A stretch of 32,327 nucleotides of DNA from Prochlorococcus sp. AG-409-B05 (GCA_003216075.1 QCJK01000018.1:1-32327); one strand, 5' to 3'; shown: positions 18,007-27,569, numbered from the stretch's first letter. Numbers and translations are program-made. Notes: a model not told the origin generated them from the letters alone.

Positions 18007-19239
18007 TTAACAAGAGACTGAAGAATTAGATTCTCTTTTAGGATTTAAAAGTTGTCTAATTATTCTCACTACATAATTCTGTTGTTCAGTAGTTATTTCA
18101 GGGAAAATGGGCAAGCTTAACACCTCACTACATAATTTTTCTGTAATTGGCAGGCTACTAAATTCATGGCCCAAAGCTTGATATGCTGTCTGCAAGTGAA
18201 TTGGTATAGGGTAATAAATAATTGTATTAATTCCTTGATCTAAAAGTTTACTTTTCAGCCAATCTCGACAACTAATATCAGAAGATTGATTACTTGAATT
18301 GCCTTCATCCAGACTAGATGTCTCGTCAGAAAAAAGCAAATTCCTGGTATAAGGAGTACTTTTAACCCTTATCACAAATTGATTCCAAGCATGACATGAA
18401 ATATTATTATTAGGGTTAAGAGGAATCTCAACTCCAGGTAAATCCGTTAACATTTTCTGATATCTTTCAGCTATAGTCTGCCGCTGATTAATCCAATCAG
18501 ACAACTTAGGTAATTTAACATTCAAAATTGCTGCCTGAATAGCATCTAATCGGCTGTTATATCCAAGTTCATGATGTACATAACGTCGTGGCATTCCATG
18601 AACTGCCAATTCACGCATCCGTTTAGCAAGTTCTGAATCATTAGTGCTAACAGCACCTCCATCACCAGCTGCCCCAAGATTCTTTGTAGGGAAAAAACTG
18701 AAACAACCTATATCTCCCCATCCCCCAACAGGGCGACCTTGCCATAACGCTCCACTAGCCTGAGCGCAATCTTCAATTACTTTTAAGCCCTTCTTTTTCG
18801 CCAAATCCATCAAAGACTCCATGTCCACAGGACAGCCAAAAAGATGAACAGGCAAGATGGCTTTCGTGGCAGGAGTTATGGCCTCTTTGACTCTATTAAG
18901 ATCAATAAGATAATTACTTGGTTCAACGTCTACAAATACAGGAGTGGCGCCAACGGCACTTATAGCCTCTGCCGTAGCAAAAAAACTAAAGGAAGATGTA
19001 ATTACTTCATCTCCCTTACCAATATCAAGTGCTCTTAAAGCAAGGACTAATGCATCAGTTCCACTATTACAACTAACAGCATAGGCAACACCAATACTCT
19101 CAGCAAAAGACTTTTCGAATTTCTGTACTTCTTCACCTCCAATATAATGACCACTATGCAGAACCTTTAGGACAGCTGCATCTAGCTCAGGGCCAAGGAC
19201 AGCCAACTGGCTTTCAAGAGTGAATGGAGGCACCTTCAT
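18007..19239 (-). CDS. DegT/DnrJ/EryC1/StrS family sugar aminotransferase
   Basis: A pyridoxal-phosphate enzyme that adds an amino group to a nucleotide keto-sugar, usually for surface polysaccharides. From ATG 19239 it has 410 residues. An AAGGTG ribosome site (complement of 19246-19251) supports this start over the GTG at 19248. The phosphate-binding segment is SCNSGTDALVLALRAL (56-71), the cofactor aspartate is in VIEDCAQASGA, and the lysine is K186 in SFFPTKNLGAAGDGGA. That segment resembles WbpE-type UDP-3-keto-glucuronate aminotransferases. Near residues 300-330 a polar, serine-rich insert (SSLDEGNSSNQSSDIS) interrupts the C-terminal domain. The amino sugar product cannot be named. Confidence 0.88.
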   Translation of the reverse strand: MKVPPFTLESQLAVLGPELDAAVLKVLHSGHYIGGEEVQKFEKSFAESIGVAYAVSCNSGTDALVLALRALDIGKGDEVITSSFSFFATAEAISAVGATPVFVDVEPSNYLIDLNRVKEAITPATKAILPVHLFGCPVDMESLMDLAKKKGLKVIEDCAQASGALWQGRPVGGWGDIGCFSFFPTKNLGAAGDGGAVSTNDSELAKRMRELAVHGMPRRYVHHELGYNSRLDAIQAAILNVKLPKLSDWINQRQTIAERYQKMLTDLPGVEIPLNPNNNISCHAWNQFVIRVKSTPYTRNLLFSDETSSLDEGNSSNQSSDISCRDWLKSKLLDQGINTIIYYPIPIHLQTAYQALGHEFSSLPITEKLCSEVLSLPIFPEITTEQQNYVVRIIRQLLNPKRESNSSVSC

Positions 19240-19280
19240 AGAAAGCACCTTACGTGTTTCCGAAATCTATCTAGCAAGAA

Positions 19281-19901
19281 TCAACCAAACCAAGCAGGCT
19301 CATGCCCAGGATGCCATTTAATGTTGCAGCCAATAGAGGGCTTCTGATCAGGGCTGGCTGGTTTCCCTGCTAAAACTGCATCAAGTGCATCACGAAGATC
19401 TTTACCTGTAACTGGCAATTCATTCCCAGGGCGACTCTCATCAAATTGTCCTCTATATCTCAATACTTTATTTCCTTTCATACCACTCGAAAAAACAAAA
19501 AAATCTGGAGTACAAGCTGCCCTGAGAGCCTTGGCAAGACTCTGATCATGATCAATAAGATAAGGGAAAGTCCAATTATTTTTGCGCGCTTGACAAGCCA
19601 ACTTCTCAGGTGAATCCTGAGGATGAGTAATAAAACTATTACTTCCTATAGCAAGAATTTCTACCAATTCAGAATATTTCTGATCTAAAGAGGTCAAAGC
19701 TAATTCAATATGCTTTACAAAAGGGCAATGAGCACAAAGAACCATTAAAAGCAATGGCCTCTCCGAAAGCATGGTGTTGCTTATAACGCCATTAAAGCCT
19801 TGCTCTGACGAATCAACATTTTTTGAGCCCTGAACATACTCCAGCTCAAAGGGAGGCAATAATGTCCCCAATTGGAGCATTGTGGAAGAAGTAAGAGCCA
19901 T
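19281..19901 (-). CDS. Thioredoxin/peroxiredoxin-like protein
   Basis: A thioredoxin-fold protein of 206 residues from ATG 19901. A longer reading from 19934 uses a TTG and a poorly fitting leader. Two cysteines sit as CAHC (C56 and C59) in LLLMVLCAHCPFVKHIE after the first strand, where redox proteins have their active site. Later signs are RAACTPDFFVFSSG, typical of AhpC/TSA-related proteins, and a conserved end PSIGCNIKWHPGHEPAWFG. The pattern matches a widespread thioredoxin family group of unknown partner. It is 41 bases upstream of the DegT gene. Disulfide or peroxide chemistry is likely by fold, but the substrate is unknown. Confidence 0.75.
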   Translation of the reverse strand: MALTSSTMLQLGTLLPPFELEYVQGSKNVDSSEQGFNGVISNTMLSERPLLLMVLCAHCPFVKHIELALTSLDQKYSELVEILAIGSNSFITHPQDSPEKLACQARKNNWTFPYLIDHDQSLAKALRAACTPDFFVFSSGMKGNKVLRYRGQFDESRPGNELPVTGKDLRDALDAVLAGKPASPDQKPSIGCNIKWHPGHEPAWFG

Positions 19902-20042
19902 AAGCGAAAAGCTACTTACCAAATTTTGAAGCAAGAAGGTGGTTTAAAGTTATCTCTCATAAATACTGATTGCCCCTAACACTTACATCCGGTACTCCAT
20001 ATAGGAGAGAATCAACCAAACATACTCAGTCATTTCAACAGA

Positions 20043-20825
20043 ATGCTTCTAGATCTAACTGGCAAAAAAATCCTAGTTACAGGAATTGCTAACAACCGCT
20101 CCATTGCCTGGGGGATTGCCCAACAGCTAAAAGCTGCTGGAGCGGAACTAGGGATTACATATCTTCCTGACGACAAAGGTCGCTTTGAAAACAAGGTTAG
20201 AGATTTGACCTCATCTCTTCAGCCAAGTCTTTTTCTACCGCTGAATGTACAAGAGGAATCACAAATTGAAGATGTCTTTGCTGCTATTAAAAAGCAATGG
20301 GGTCAATTAGATGGACTCGTACATTGCCTGGCTTTTGCTGGTAAAGAAGAACTAATAGGTGATTACAGCGCTACTTCAGTACATGGTTTCGCAAGAGCTT
20401 TAGAAATCAGTGCATACTCATTGGCACCACTTTGTCATTGTGCCAAACCACTATTCAGTCCTGGTGCAGGTGTGGTCACACTGACTTATCTAGGTTCAGA
20501 AAGAGCCATCCCTAATTACAACGTTATGGGAGTAGCCAAGGCAGCTTTAGAAGCATCAGTTCGTTACCTGGCAGCAGAACTAGGTCCAGATAATCAAGTA
20601 CGAGTAAATGCTATTAGTGCTGGCCCTATAAGAACCTTGGCAAGTTCAGCCATTGGTGGAATTTTAGACATGATCCACAATGTGGAAGAAAAGGCTCCTT
20701 TGCGGCGGACTGTCACTCAAACAGAAGTAGGAAATACTGCTAGCTTCTTGCTAAGCGATCTATCAAGCGGTATTTCTGGACAGACCATTTATGTTGATGC
20801 TGGTTACTGCATCAATGGAATGTAG
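20043..20825 (+). CDS. fabI: Enoyl-[acyl-carrier-protein] reductase FabI
   Basis: Reduces enoyl-ACP with NADH in the last step of each fatty acid elongation cycle. It has 260 residues. The N-terminal nucleotide motif is GIANNRSIAWGIAQQL, and the catalytic pair is Y159 and K166 in NYNVMGVAKAALEASVRYLA, the Y-x6-K spacing that marks FabI. The C-terminus EVGNTASFLLSDLSSGISGQTIYVDAGYCI is also typical. It is followed by hisB after 36 bases on the same strand. The upstream spacer to the divergent thioredoxin-like gene is about 140 bases and holds its promoter. Confidence 0.95.
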   Translation: MLLDLTGKKILVTGIANNRSIAWGIAQQLKAAGAELGITYLPDDKGRFENKVRDLTSSLQPSLFLPLNVQEESQIEDVFAAIKKQWGQLDGLVHCLAFAGKEELIGDYSATSVHGFARALEISAYSLAPLCHCAKPLFSPGAGVVTLTYLGSERAIPNYNVMGVAKAALEASVRYLAAELGPDNQVRVNAISAGPIRTLASSAIGGILDMIHNVEEKAPLRRTVTQTEVGNTASFLLSDLSSGISGQTIYVDAGYCINGM

Positions 20826-20861
20826 TTTGAAACACAATTTTGCTTATTCTAAGTTCGCATT

Positions 20862-21479
20862 ATGACTTCACAAAGAAAAGAGGAAATACATCGTATTACT
20901 AATGAAACGGACGTATTTGTTCGCTTAAATCTAGATGGTTCAGGTCAGTGTAAGGCAAAAACAGGAGTAGGATTCTTAGATCATATGATCCAGCAACTTT
21001 CAAGTCATGGGATGCTGGATCTAGAAATAATTGCCACTGGTGATACACATATAGATGACCATCATACTAATGAAGATGTAGGAATAGCTCTGGGACAAGC
21101 CTTATCAAAAACACTTGGAAATCGATCAGGAATTAATCGATTTGGCCATTTCATTGCCCCACTTGATGAAGCATTAGTACAAGTTGTACTGGATTGTTCT
21201 GGAAGACCACATTTAAGTTATGGGCTGAAAATCCCAGCCCCTCGAATTGGAACTTATGACACTGAGCTAGTGAAAGAATTTTTCATTGCAGTAGTTAACA
21301 ATAGCGGCCTAACACTACATATTCGCCAATTAGATGGCCTCAATTCACACCACATCGTTGAGGCTTGCTTCAAAGCTTTTGCTAGATCCCTAAGAATGGC
21401 CACGGAATTTGACCCACGACGAAAGGGGCAAATTCCCAGCAGCAAAGGTATTCTTGAACAAGCTGGTCCTAAACAATAA
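20862..21479 (+). CDS. hisB: Imidazoleglycerol-phosphate dehydratase HisB
   Basis: Performs the sixth step of histidine synthesis. It has 205 residues, typical of the monofunctional dehydratase without a phosphatase domain. The manganese-binding histidines are clustered as expected: [29 protein letters not shown] and [17 protein letters not shown]. Other family segments are KTGVGFLDH, the arginine-containing [11 protein letters not shown] and LVKEFFIAV. It is probably in one transcript with fabI, though the two functions are unrelated; the only other His-linked gene in the window, hisS, is distant. Confidence 0.95.
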   Translation: MTSQRKEEIHRITNETDVFVRLNLDGSGQCKAKTGVGFLDHMIQQLSSHGMLDLEIIATGDTHIDDHHTNEDVGIALGQALSKTLGNRSGINRFGHFIAPLDEALVQVVLDCSGRPHLSYGLKIPAPRIGTYDTELVKEFFIAVVNNSGLTLHIRQLDGLNSHHIVEACFKAFARSLRMATEFDPRRKGQIPSSKGILEQAGPKQ

Positions 21480-21554
21480 AGGAACTAATTGGCGACCAGG
21501 CTCGCGAATTAACAGTCTTTGCGCGATTATTAATAATCATAGCTTTCCATTCCA

Positions 21555-23045
21555 GTGAGCAAAGTCGCATCAAACCATTTAACATCATTAGCAGATGATC
21601 ATTTTAATAGGGAAGATTGGGCTGGCGCTTATACCAATGTTGAGAAAGAGCTAAACCATGTTTTATTACATTTAAAAAGCGGAAGTGTCCCTAAAGAACT
21701 TTCAGGAAAGTTATACCGTAATGGACCAGGTCGTCTAGAACGAGGAGGACAATGGGTTCATCATCCGTTTGATGGAGATGGGATGATCTCCGCGATTCAC
21801 TTTAAGAATGGAGAGGTCAGATTCACTAATCGCTTTATAAGAACTAAAGGTTGGGAAGAAGAGGAAAAAGAAGGACGATTCACCTATAGAGGAGTGTTTG
21901 GAACACAAAAAGATGGGGGCCTGTTCAAAAATGCATTTGACATGCGTCTCAAAAATATTGCAAATACAAATGTCATAAAACTTGGCGATCAGTTACTAGC
22001 TCTTTGGGAAGCCGCAGGGCCTCATGCACTTGACCCAATCAGCCTTGAAACATATGGTCTTTCCACAGTAAATGGTGCACTTGAGGAGAATGAAGCATTC
22101 AGTGCTCATCCTCGGTTTGACCCAGGTCATCATGGCTGTTCAAGAATGGTTACCTTTGGAGTAAAAACCGGCCCAAATAGCACTATCCGATTAATGGAAT
22201 TTGGGACAGAAGGTAATGAAGCAGGGAAATTGATAAGTGATCGTAAAGATCAATTCACAGGGTTTGCATTCCTTCACGACTTTGCGATTACTCCAAACTG
22301 GGCTATTTTCCTCCAAAATGCAATCAAATTCAATCCACTCCCTTTCATTTTCGGTCAAAAGGGAGCCGCTCAATGTTTATCTACAAAAGCAAATGGTCAA
22401 GCAAAGTTTTGGCTAATACCTAGAGATTCGGGTTTGTTTGCAAACAAACCACCTAGAATAATTGACGCCCCAGATGGCTTCGTTTTTCATCACCTAAATG
22501 CGCAGGAAAGTGAAAAAGAAATTACCATAAATAGCATTTACTATAAAGACTTTCCTACCATTGGCCCAGATGATAACTTTCGTAAAATCAACTTTGATCT
22601 TATACCTGAAGGAATACTTAAAGAATGCAGAATTAATCTCGATAAAAATGAAATATCTACAACTCAATTAAGTGGACAATGTTGCGAGTTTGGAACCATC
22701 AACCCTAAACAAGAAGGAATAACAGCACGCTTTAGCTGGATGGCAACTGCAGAAAGGAAGACAGGCAATGGTCCGCTACAAGCAATCAAAAAACTAGACC
22801 TTTTAAATGGAGAAGAATTTCTTTGGAGTGCTGCTCCAAGAGGTTTTGTAAGCGAACCAAAAATGATACCAAATCCAAATATTGATATAGAAGATTGTGG
22901 GTGGGTAGTTTTCTTTGTTTGGAATAGTGAAAGGCATGGTACAGATCTAGTAATACTAAAAGCTCATGACCTAAGTGAACAAGCAAAGTTAGAATTACCT
23001 ATATCAATTCCATATGGCTTGCATGGAAGCTGGGTACCTGAATAA
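21555..23045 (+). CDS. Carotenoid oxygenase family protein
   Basis: A non-heme iron dioxygenase of the carotenoid cleavage (RPE65) family, 496 residues. Four iron-binding histidines can be placed: H185 in SAHPRFDP, H241 in FLHDFAIT, H312 in FVFHHLNA and H490 in PYGLHGSW near the end. The N-terminal segment LYRNGPGRLERGG is also typical, as are HHPFDGDGMISAI and the beta-propeller pattern. The start is a GTG with no strong ribosome site. In cyanobacteria such enzymes cleave carotenoids or apocarotenoids to retinal or other products; the substrate here cannot be inferred. It faces rdgB, with 72 bases between the stops. Confidence 0.92.
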   Translation: MSKVASNHLTSLADDHFNREDWAGAYTNVEKELNHVLLHLKSGSVPKELSGKLYRNGPGRLERGGQWVHHPFDGDGMISAIHFKNGEVRFTNRFIRTKGWEEEEKEGRFTYRGVFGTQKDGGLFKNAFDMRLKNIANTNVIKLGDQLLALWEAAGPHALDPISLETYGLSTVNGALEENEAFSAHPRFDPGHHGCSRMVTFGVKTGPNSTIRLMEFGTEGNEAGKLISDRKDQFTGFAFLHDFAITPNWAIFLQNAIKFNPLPFIFGQKGAAQCLSTKANGQAKFWLIPRDSGLFANKPPRIIDAPDGFVFHHLNAQESEKEITINSIYYKDFPTIGPDDNFRKINFDLIPEGILKECRINLDKNEISTTQLSGQCCEFGTINPKQEGITARFSWMATAERKTGNGPLQAIKKLDLLNGEEFLWSAAPRGFVSEPKMIPNPNIDIEDCGWVVFFVWNSERHGTDLVILKAHDLSEQAKLELPISIPYGLHGSWVPE

Positions 23046-23117
23046 TGAAGTTTAATATACAATCAATGGAGTCTTTTGAATAAATTGGTTGTCATTCTAT
23101 ATGGAGTATGGGTCTTC

Positions 23118-23720
23118 TCAGCATGTATTAATAAGTGATCTAATTTTAGGCAACAGTAAAGAAAATGCTTTTCCACGATGGCTATATTTCTTCTTTTGTT
23201 CTTTACTCATTTCAGCAAAAGTTAAGCCTGTTCCTAGGACTTCAAAAACAGGGTCATATCCAAAGCCTCCTATGCCTCTAGGGGCTTTGGTTATTAATCC
23301 ATCGCATTGCCCTTCCACCTCGATTAAGACTTGACTGCCTGGGGCAGCCAAACATAATGCAGCAGTAAAACAAGCCTGTCTCTGATCACAATCTTTTAAC
23401 TCTTGAATCAATCTCTTTATACGTTCGGAATCACTCTTGGCATATCTGGCTGAATACACTCCAGGTGCCCCCTGCAACGCATTTACACTTAATCCAGAAT
23501 CATCAGCGAGAGCCCAATCACCTGTAAGGTTTGCCACTAAAGTTGCTTTCAAACGGGCATTATCAAGAAAAGTTTTTCCAGTTTCATTTACTTTAAAGCC
23601 TTCTGGTTGAGGTTTTAATTGTAATTGCAGATCAGAAAAAAAATTGTAAAACTCTTCTAATTTTCCTGCATTCCCACTGGCTAAATATAAATTTCTAAAA
23701 GTGAACTTTTCTCTAGTCAT
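23118..23720 (-). CDS. rdgB: XTP/dITP diphosphatase RdgB (HAM1 family)
   Basis: Removes non-canonical purine nucleoside triphosphates (dITP, XTP) to keep the nucleotide pool clean. It has 200 residues. Motifs visible are LYLASGNAGKLEEF, FLDNARLKA, the acidic ALADDSGLSVNALQGAPGVYSARYA, and GFGYDPVFEV followed by TFAEMSKEQKKKYSHRGKA, which is diagnostic. Its start overlaps the end of the upstream phosphohexomutase by four bases (ATGA on the minus strand), so the two are translationally coupled. Confidence 0.94.
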   Translation of the reverse strand: MTREKFTFRNLYLASGNAGKLEEFYNFFSDLQLQLKPQPEGFKVNETGKTFLDNARLKATLVANLTGDWALADDSGLSVNALQGAPGVYSARYAKSDSERIKRLIQELKDCDQRQACFTAALCLAAPGSQVLIEVEGQCDGLITKAPRGIGGFGYDPVFEVLGTGLTFAEMSKEQKKKYSHRGKAFSLLLPKIRSLINTC

Positions 23721-25177
23721 ATCTTTTTTGCTAAGTCCTTAGCCCAATCTAAATTTCTTCTTACTATCTCACTAGTTGGGGCCTCGCAATAAATCCTCAG
23801 CAAGGGCTCAGTACCTGAAAAGCGAAACATTAACCAATGATTTATACCCATCCTAAGCTTTACTCCATCTGTTCGAATAACTTCTTTTACTGGTTTTCCT
23901 GAAACTATGTTAGGTGTGTCGTTTTCCAATAAAAGTTCAAGTCGATGCCTAGATTCCATATCCTCCAAATGAAGATCTAACCTTTGATAATTACTTTTAC
24001 CAAAACGTTCTTTTAATCGATTCAAACTTTCTCCAAGAGGGCTACCTTCTTCATTAAGTGCTTCCAAAACAAGTAGAGCAACAAACAAAGCATCTCTCTC
24101 TGGTATATGAATACCAAAACCAACTCCACCAGATTCTTCACCTCCTATCAATACATTCCCTTCAAGCATTGCCGAGGCTATGTACTTAAACCCAACCGGC
24201 AATTCAACAACCTTTCTGCCAAAGTCTTCTGCCACTAACTTCATTAAATCTGAGCCACTAACCGTTTTCACAACATATCCACTCAGATTACGAACTTTCA
24301 CCAAATGCTCGATTAATAGTGGCATTAAAAGTTGAGTACTACAAAAGTTTCCATATTCATCCACAGCAGCAATTCGATCTCCATCACCATCAAAAACAAT
24401 TCCAATTGCAGGGTGGCCTGTATCAGTAGAAGATTTAACAGCTGCAATAAGCTCACTCAAATATGGAGCAAGTGGCTCGGGAGGATGTCCGCCAAACAAA
24501 GGATCCCTATTGCTACGAATTTCCTGTACAAGACCATTCGCCATATCTCCAAAGATTTCTGCTACACAGCCAGCTGCAGAACCATGCATAGGATCCACAA
24601 AAACCTTAAGCCCCATAGTTTTCAATCCCTTTGCTAACCGAGGTAATTCAAACTTGCTTCTCAATCCATCTAAATGTTCCTTACGTAAATCCAATCTTTC
24701 AAGAGGCTCTTCTATAGGAGTAGTGATTCCACCAGCCAACAATCTATTCTCAACAGCTTGCGTGAAATCACCCTCTACTGAACTACCAAATGGCCCCTTG
24801 ATCTTTAACCCCAACCACTCTGGTGGATTGTGACTGGCAGTAAGCACAAGTGCTCCCAAGGCTCGATGTTTCACAACACCCCAACTGCATGCTGGTGTTG
24901 GTAATGCAGTCAATGAAAGAAGAGGGACCAAGCCACATCCTCTAACTGCAGCTGCAATAGCCTCAGCAAGTTCAGGAGCCAAAAATCTTCTGTCATATCC
25001 AATAATGATTACTCGACTTGTTGAATCGCTAGGGGCCCTATATAGAAGTTCTTGAGCAGAAGCAGAGGCAACAGCCAACAACCTTTCAATAGTGAAATCA
25101 ACTCCTAATACCCCTCTCCAACCATCAGTACCAAAATGAATCGGAGAAGCATATAGGCGCAGTGGATTTGACACCAT
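23717..25177 (-). CDS. Phosphoglucomutase/phosphomannomutase family protein
   Basis: An alpha-D-phosphohexomutase of 486 residues that moves phosphate between C6 and C1 of a hexose. The active-site serine is S115 in TASHNPPEW. The metal-binding loop is FDGDGDRIAAV, the sugar-specificity loop is GGEESGGVGF, and the phosphate-binding loop is RFSGTEPLLRIY near the end. The start HFGTDGWRGVLG is typical. In cyanobacteria several such paralogues exist, acting on glucose, mannose or glucosamine phosphates. The GEESGG loop suggests glucose and/or mannose rather than glucosamine, by family rule. It is divergent from the RecB-like nuclease gene. Confidence 0.9.
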   Translation of the reverse strand: MVSNPLRLYASPIHFGTDGWRGVLGVDFTIERLLAVASASAQELLYRAPSDSTSRVIIIGYDRRFLAPELAEAIAAAVRGCGLVPLLSLTALPTPACSWGVVKHRALGALVLTASHNPPEWLGLKIKGPFGSSVEGDFTQAVENRLLAGGITTPIEEPLERLDLRKEHLDGLRSKFELPRLAKGLKTMGLKVFVDPMHGSAAGCVAEIFGDMANGLVQEIRSNRDPLFGGHPPEPLAPYLSELIAAVKSSTDTGHPAIGIVFDGDGDRIAAVDEYGNFCSTQLLMPLLIEHLVKVRNLSGYVVKTVSGSDLMKLVAEDFGRKVVELPVGFKYIASAMLEGNVLIGGEESGGVGFGIHIPERDALFVALLVLEALNEEGSPLGESLNRLKERFGKSNYQRLDLHLEDMESRHRLELLLENDTPNIVSGKPVKEVIRTDGVKLRMGINHWLMFRFSGTEPLLRIYCEAPTSEIVRRNLDWAKDLAKKI

Positions 25178-25230
25178 GTTGAATAAATTGAGGTTTTGGA
25201 CCTAAGTGGTAATCAAAGTAAGGTCTCAAT

Positions 25231-26691
25231 ATGGATAAAAATCTCTTGGGATCCAAACTTATCACTGACAAGTTGCTGCGAAATTGGATCCGCTGCAAAA
25301 GGAAAGCTTGGTTGGAGATACATGGTGATAGCAATAAAAGGCTTTGGAGTGCACATAGAACTCTGCAATTAGATCATCAATATCGCAGCTTCTTAATTTT
25401 TAAGCCTAATACAGCCAAAAGAGGAATTGATGCATGTAGAGAAGGCTCGAACACAGTGTTAGGGCTAAGGCTTAAAGGATTGAATATTTCTGGAGGTTCA
25501 CTTCAAGCACATCCTCCTTTACTCCAAAAAGTCCCTGGTCAAAGCTGTTGGGGGAAATTCGCATACAGACCAGTTCTTGCTCGTCAAGGAAAAAGGCTTA
25601 CAAAAGAACATCGACTCGCTTTATCATTTTATGGCTTTTTACTTGAACAACTCCAACAGACACCAGTTGCAGAAGGTCTAGCAGTTTGTCAGTCAAAGAA
25701 TATGTTGGAAATGGATACTGTTCATTTAAAAAAAAGCCTTCAAAGACAACTATTTGAATCATTAAATAAGCTTGAACAAGATCTAAAATTAGAAGGACCT
25801 CCTCCAATCACAACAGACCGTCGCAAATGCTCTCTATGCTCTTGGAAAGATTTTTGTGATAGTGAAGCAAAAAAGAAGGGCTACCTTAGTGAAGTAAGTG
25901 GTGTTGGCTCACGTCGTGTTCAAATACTTGAAGAGATTGGAATTGAAAATTTAGAAGCTCTAGCAAAAATGAACCCTAATCAGTTGAAAATTAAATTAAA
26001 AGATTTTGGAGATCAACATAGTGATATTGCTATGCAGATTATTTCACAAGCAAAAGCGCAACATGAAAATATTATAACAAGGTTAGACAACAATCCTGCA
26101 TTGCCAGAGCTTAAATATGCACCTGGAGTGTTGCTATATGACATTGAATCTGATCCAGATGAAAGAGATGATTTTCTACATGGATTTGTAAAACTAGCAC
26201 ACAAAAGTAATGGAGATTGGAATATAAATGAATCTAAATATCATCCAATGTTAATGTTATCCAAGCATGGAGAAGCCTTTGCATGGAAAAGACTAAAACA
26301 AAAACTAAATAAATACAAGGACTGGCCAATACTTCATTATGGAGAAACTGAAGCATTATCTCTTTTCAGAATAGCAGAACGGCAAGGAGCAAATGAAGAA
26401 GAACTAATATATATTAAAAATAATCTAATTGACATCCATTCCCGAATAAAAAAACACTGGCTTTTACCTTTAAATAGTTATGGATTAAAATCAGTTGCAG
26501 GTTGGCTAGGTTTTAGATGGCATCAGAAAAATGCTGACGGTTCAAAAGCATTACTTTGGTGGAGGAAATGGAATGCACATGAAGGCAAAATAATAGCTCA
26601 ATCAAATACATTGAAACTAATTTTCAAATATAATCACGACGATTGCTTGGCAACCTGGAAAATCGCATCCTGGATTTTAAAGCAAAATTAA
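25231..26691 (+). CDS. TM0106-type RecB-like nuclease with C-terminal RNase H-like domain
   Basis: A 486-residue protein that matches the TM0106 family, joining a RecB/Cas4-like N-terminal half to a YprB-type exonuclease half. Four cysteines are placed as in Fe-S cluster nucleases: C22 in RCKRKAW and C200, C203, C209 in CSLCSWKDFC. A helix-hairpin-helix-like segment follows (VSGVGSRRVQILEEIG, about 222-237). The C-terminal half shows acidic residues of a DEDD exonuclease: YDIESDPDE (D304, E306), LHYGETEA and NHDDCLATW. In the N-terminal half the region that should hold the D/ExK catalytic residues reads FAYRPVLARQGKRL, without the expected acidic residue and lysine. A role in nucleic acid metabolism is inferred. 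It is divergent from the phosphohexomutase. Confidence 0.82.
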   Translation: MDKNLLGSKLITDKLLRNWIRCKRKAWLEIHGDSNKRLWSAHRTLQLDHQYRSFLIFKPNTAKRGIDACREGSNTVLGLRLKGLNISGGSLQAHPPLLQKVPGQSCWGKFAYRPVLARQGKRLTKEHRLALSFYGFLLEQLQQTPVAEGLAVCQSKNMLEMDTVHLKKSLQRQLFESLNKLEQDLKLEGPPPITTDRRKCSLCSWKDFCDSEAKKKGYLSEVSGVGSRRVQILEEIGIENLEALAKMNPNQLKIKLKDFGDQHSDIAMQIISQAKAQHENIITRLDNNPALPELKYAPGVLLYDIESDPDERDDFLHGFVKLAHKSNGDWNINESKYHPMLMLSKHGEAFAWKRLKQKLNKYKDWPILHYGETEALSLFRIAERQGANEEELIYIKNNLIDIHSRIKKHWLLPLNSYGLKSVAGWLGFRWHQKNADGSKALLWWRKWNAHEGKIIAQSNTLKLIFKYNHDDCLATWKIASWILKQN

Positions 26692-26699
26692 TTACCTAA

Positions 26700-27569
26700 T
26701 TATTTTTTACTGATTATATTTTTAATTAAGTTTGGTGGAGGTACAAAAGCAAAAGGGACAGCAATCCTCACACTTATTGTCGTATCAGCCAAAAACAACT
26801 CTGACTCCGTTAAAGCAATCTTTTTGATAAGAGCAAGTCCGAAGCTAAATCCAGATATTTTATCCACAGTCGCAGATGTTATAACTCCTATGGGCTTATC
26901 ATTTTTATTTAAAACTGAGCTAAACAATTGTTGGCCTTTCGAAACAAATTTATCAGATTGCCAAAATCTTAATTGCTGCTTAACACCAGAAGATCTTGAA
27001 AGTTTTGCCATTGTTTCTTGTCCCAAATAACAACCTTTATTTAGGCTGACCAGATTGGATAGACCTAATTCAAAAGGATTTGTTTCACCACTTAATTCTC
27101 CAGAACCAATAGGTACTCCCTGACGTAATCTCCAATATTCAAACTTCTCATTAGTTAATGTCTCATAAGCTTTTAAATTATTCGGAAGTTGTTCATTATC
27201 CTCAAGCCAAATCACATTTGATTTTGACAAATTGTCCTTAGTGTTTAAAACTTGAATACGACGTATATTTTCAATAGACTTAAGCGAAACTTTATCAGCC
27301 GGAAAAATTACATCGGCAAACCCCTGATATAGATGATCTTTATTGCCAGCAAGTATTAGAATATGAGCCTCATCTACACCAAGCCTAATTTCCAATAATG
27401 CACGCAACTTACCAATCGCAGTCAACCAACAAGTCCTGAAAATCAAGCCTTCGCGAACACTTAAAATTTCTGAAGTGGTTTGACCATTCAAAAAATCTCT
27501 TGTTCCTTTACCTTTCAACTGAAGAACTGGAAAGGAATCATCCCAAAGAAATATTTTCTCAGTGCACAT
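26700..27569 (-). CDS. ygfZ: YgfZ/GcvT-like folate-binding protein
   Basis: A member of the folate-binding YgfZ family, which in E. coli assists iron-sulfur enzymes and tRNA modification. It has 289 residues. The diagnostic motif KGCYLGQETMAKL is present, after NPFELGLSNLVSL. The N-terminus holds FLNGQTTSEI, common to YgfZ and the aminomethyltransferase GcvT. The absence of the longer catalytic region of GcvT, together with the cysteine motif, separates it from glycine cleavage T-protein. Its start codon overlaps the stop of pyrE by one base (TAATG), suggesting coupling. Its end is eight bases from the convergent nuclease gene. Confidence 0.87.
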   Translation of the reverse strand: MCTEKIFLWDDSFPVLQLKGKGTRDFLNGQTTSEILSVREGLIFRTCWLTAIGKLRALLEIRLGVDEAHILILAGNKDHLYQGFADVIFPADKVSLKSIENIRRIQVLNTKDNLSKSNVIWLEDNEQLPNNLKAYETLTNEKFEYWRLRQGVPIGSGELSGETNPFELGLSNLVSLNKGCYLGQETMAKLSRSSGVKQQLRFWQSDKFVSKGQQLFSSVLNKNDKPIGVITSATVDKISGFSFGLALIKKIALTESELFLADTTISVRIAVPFAFVPPPNLIKNIISKK

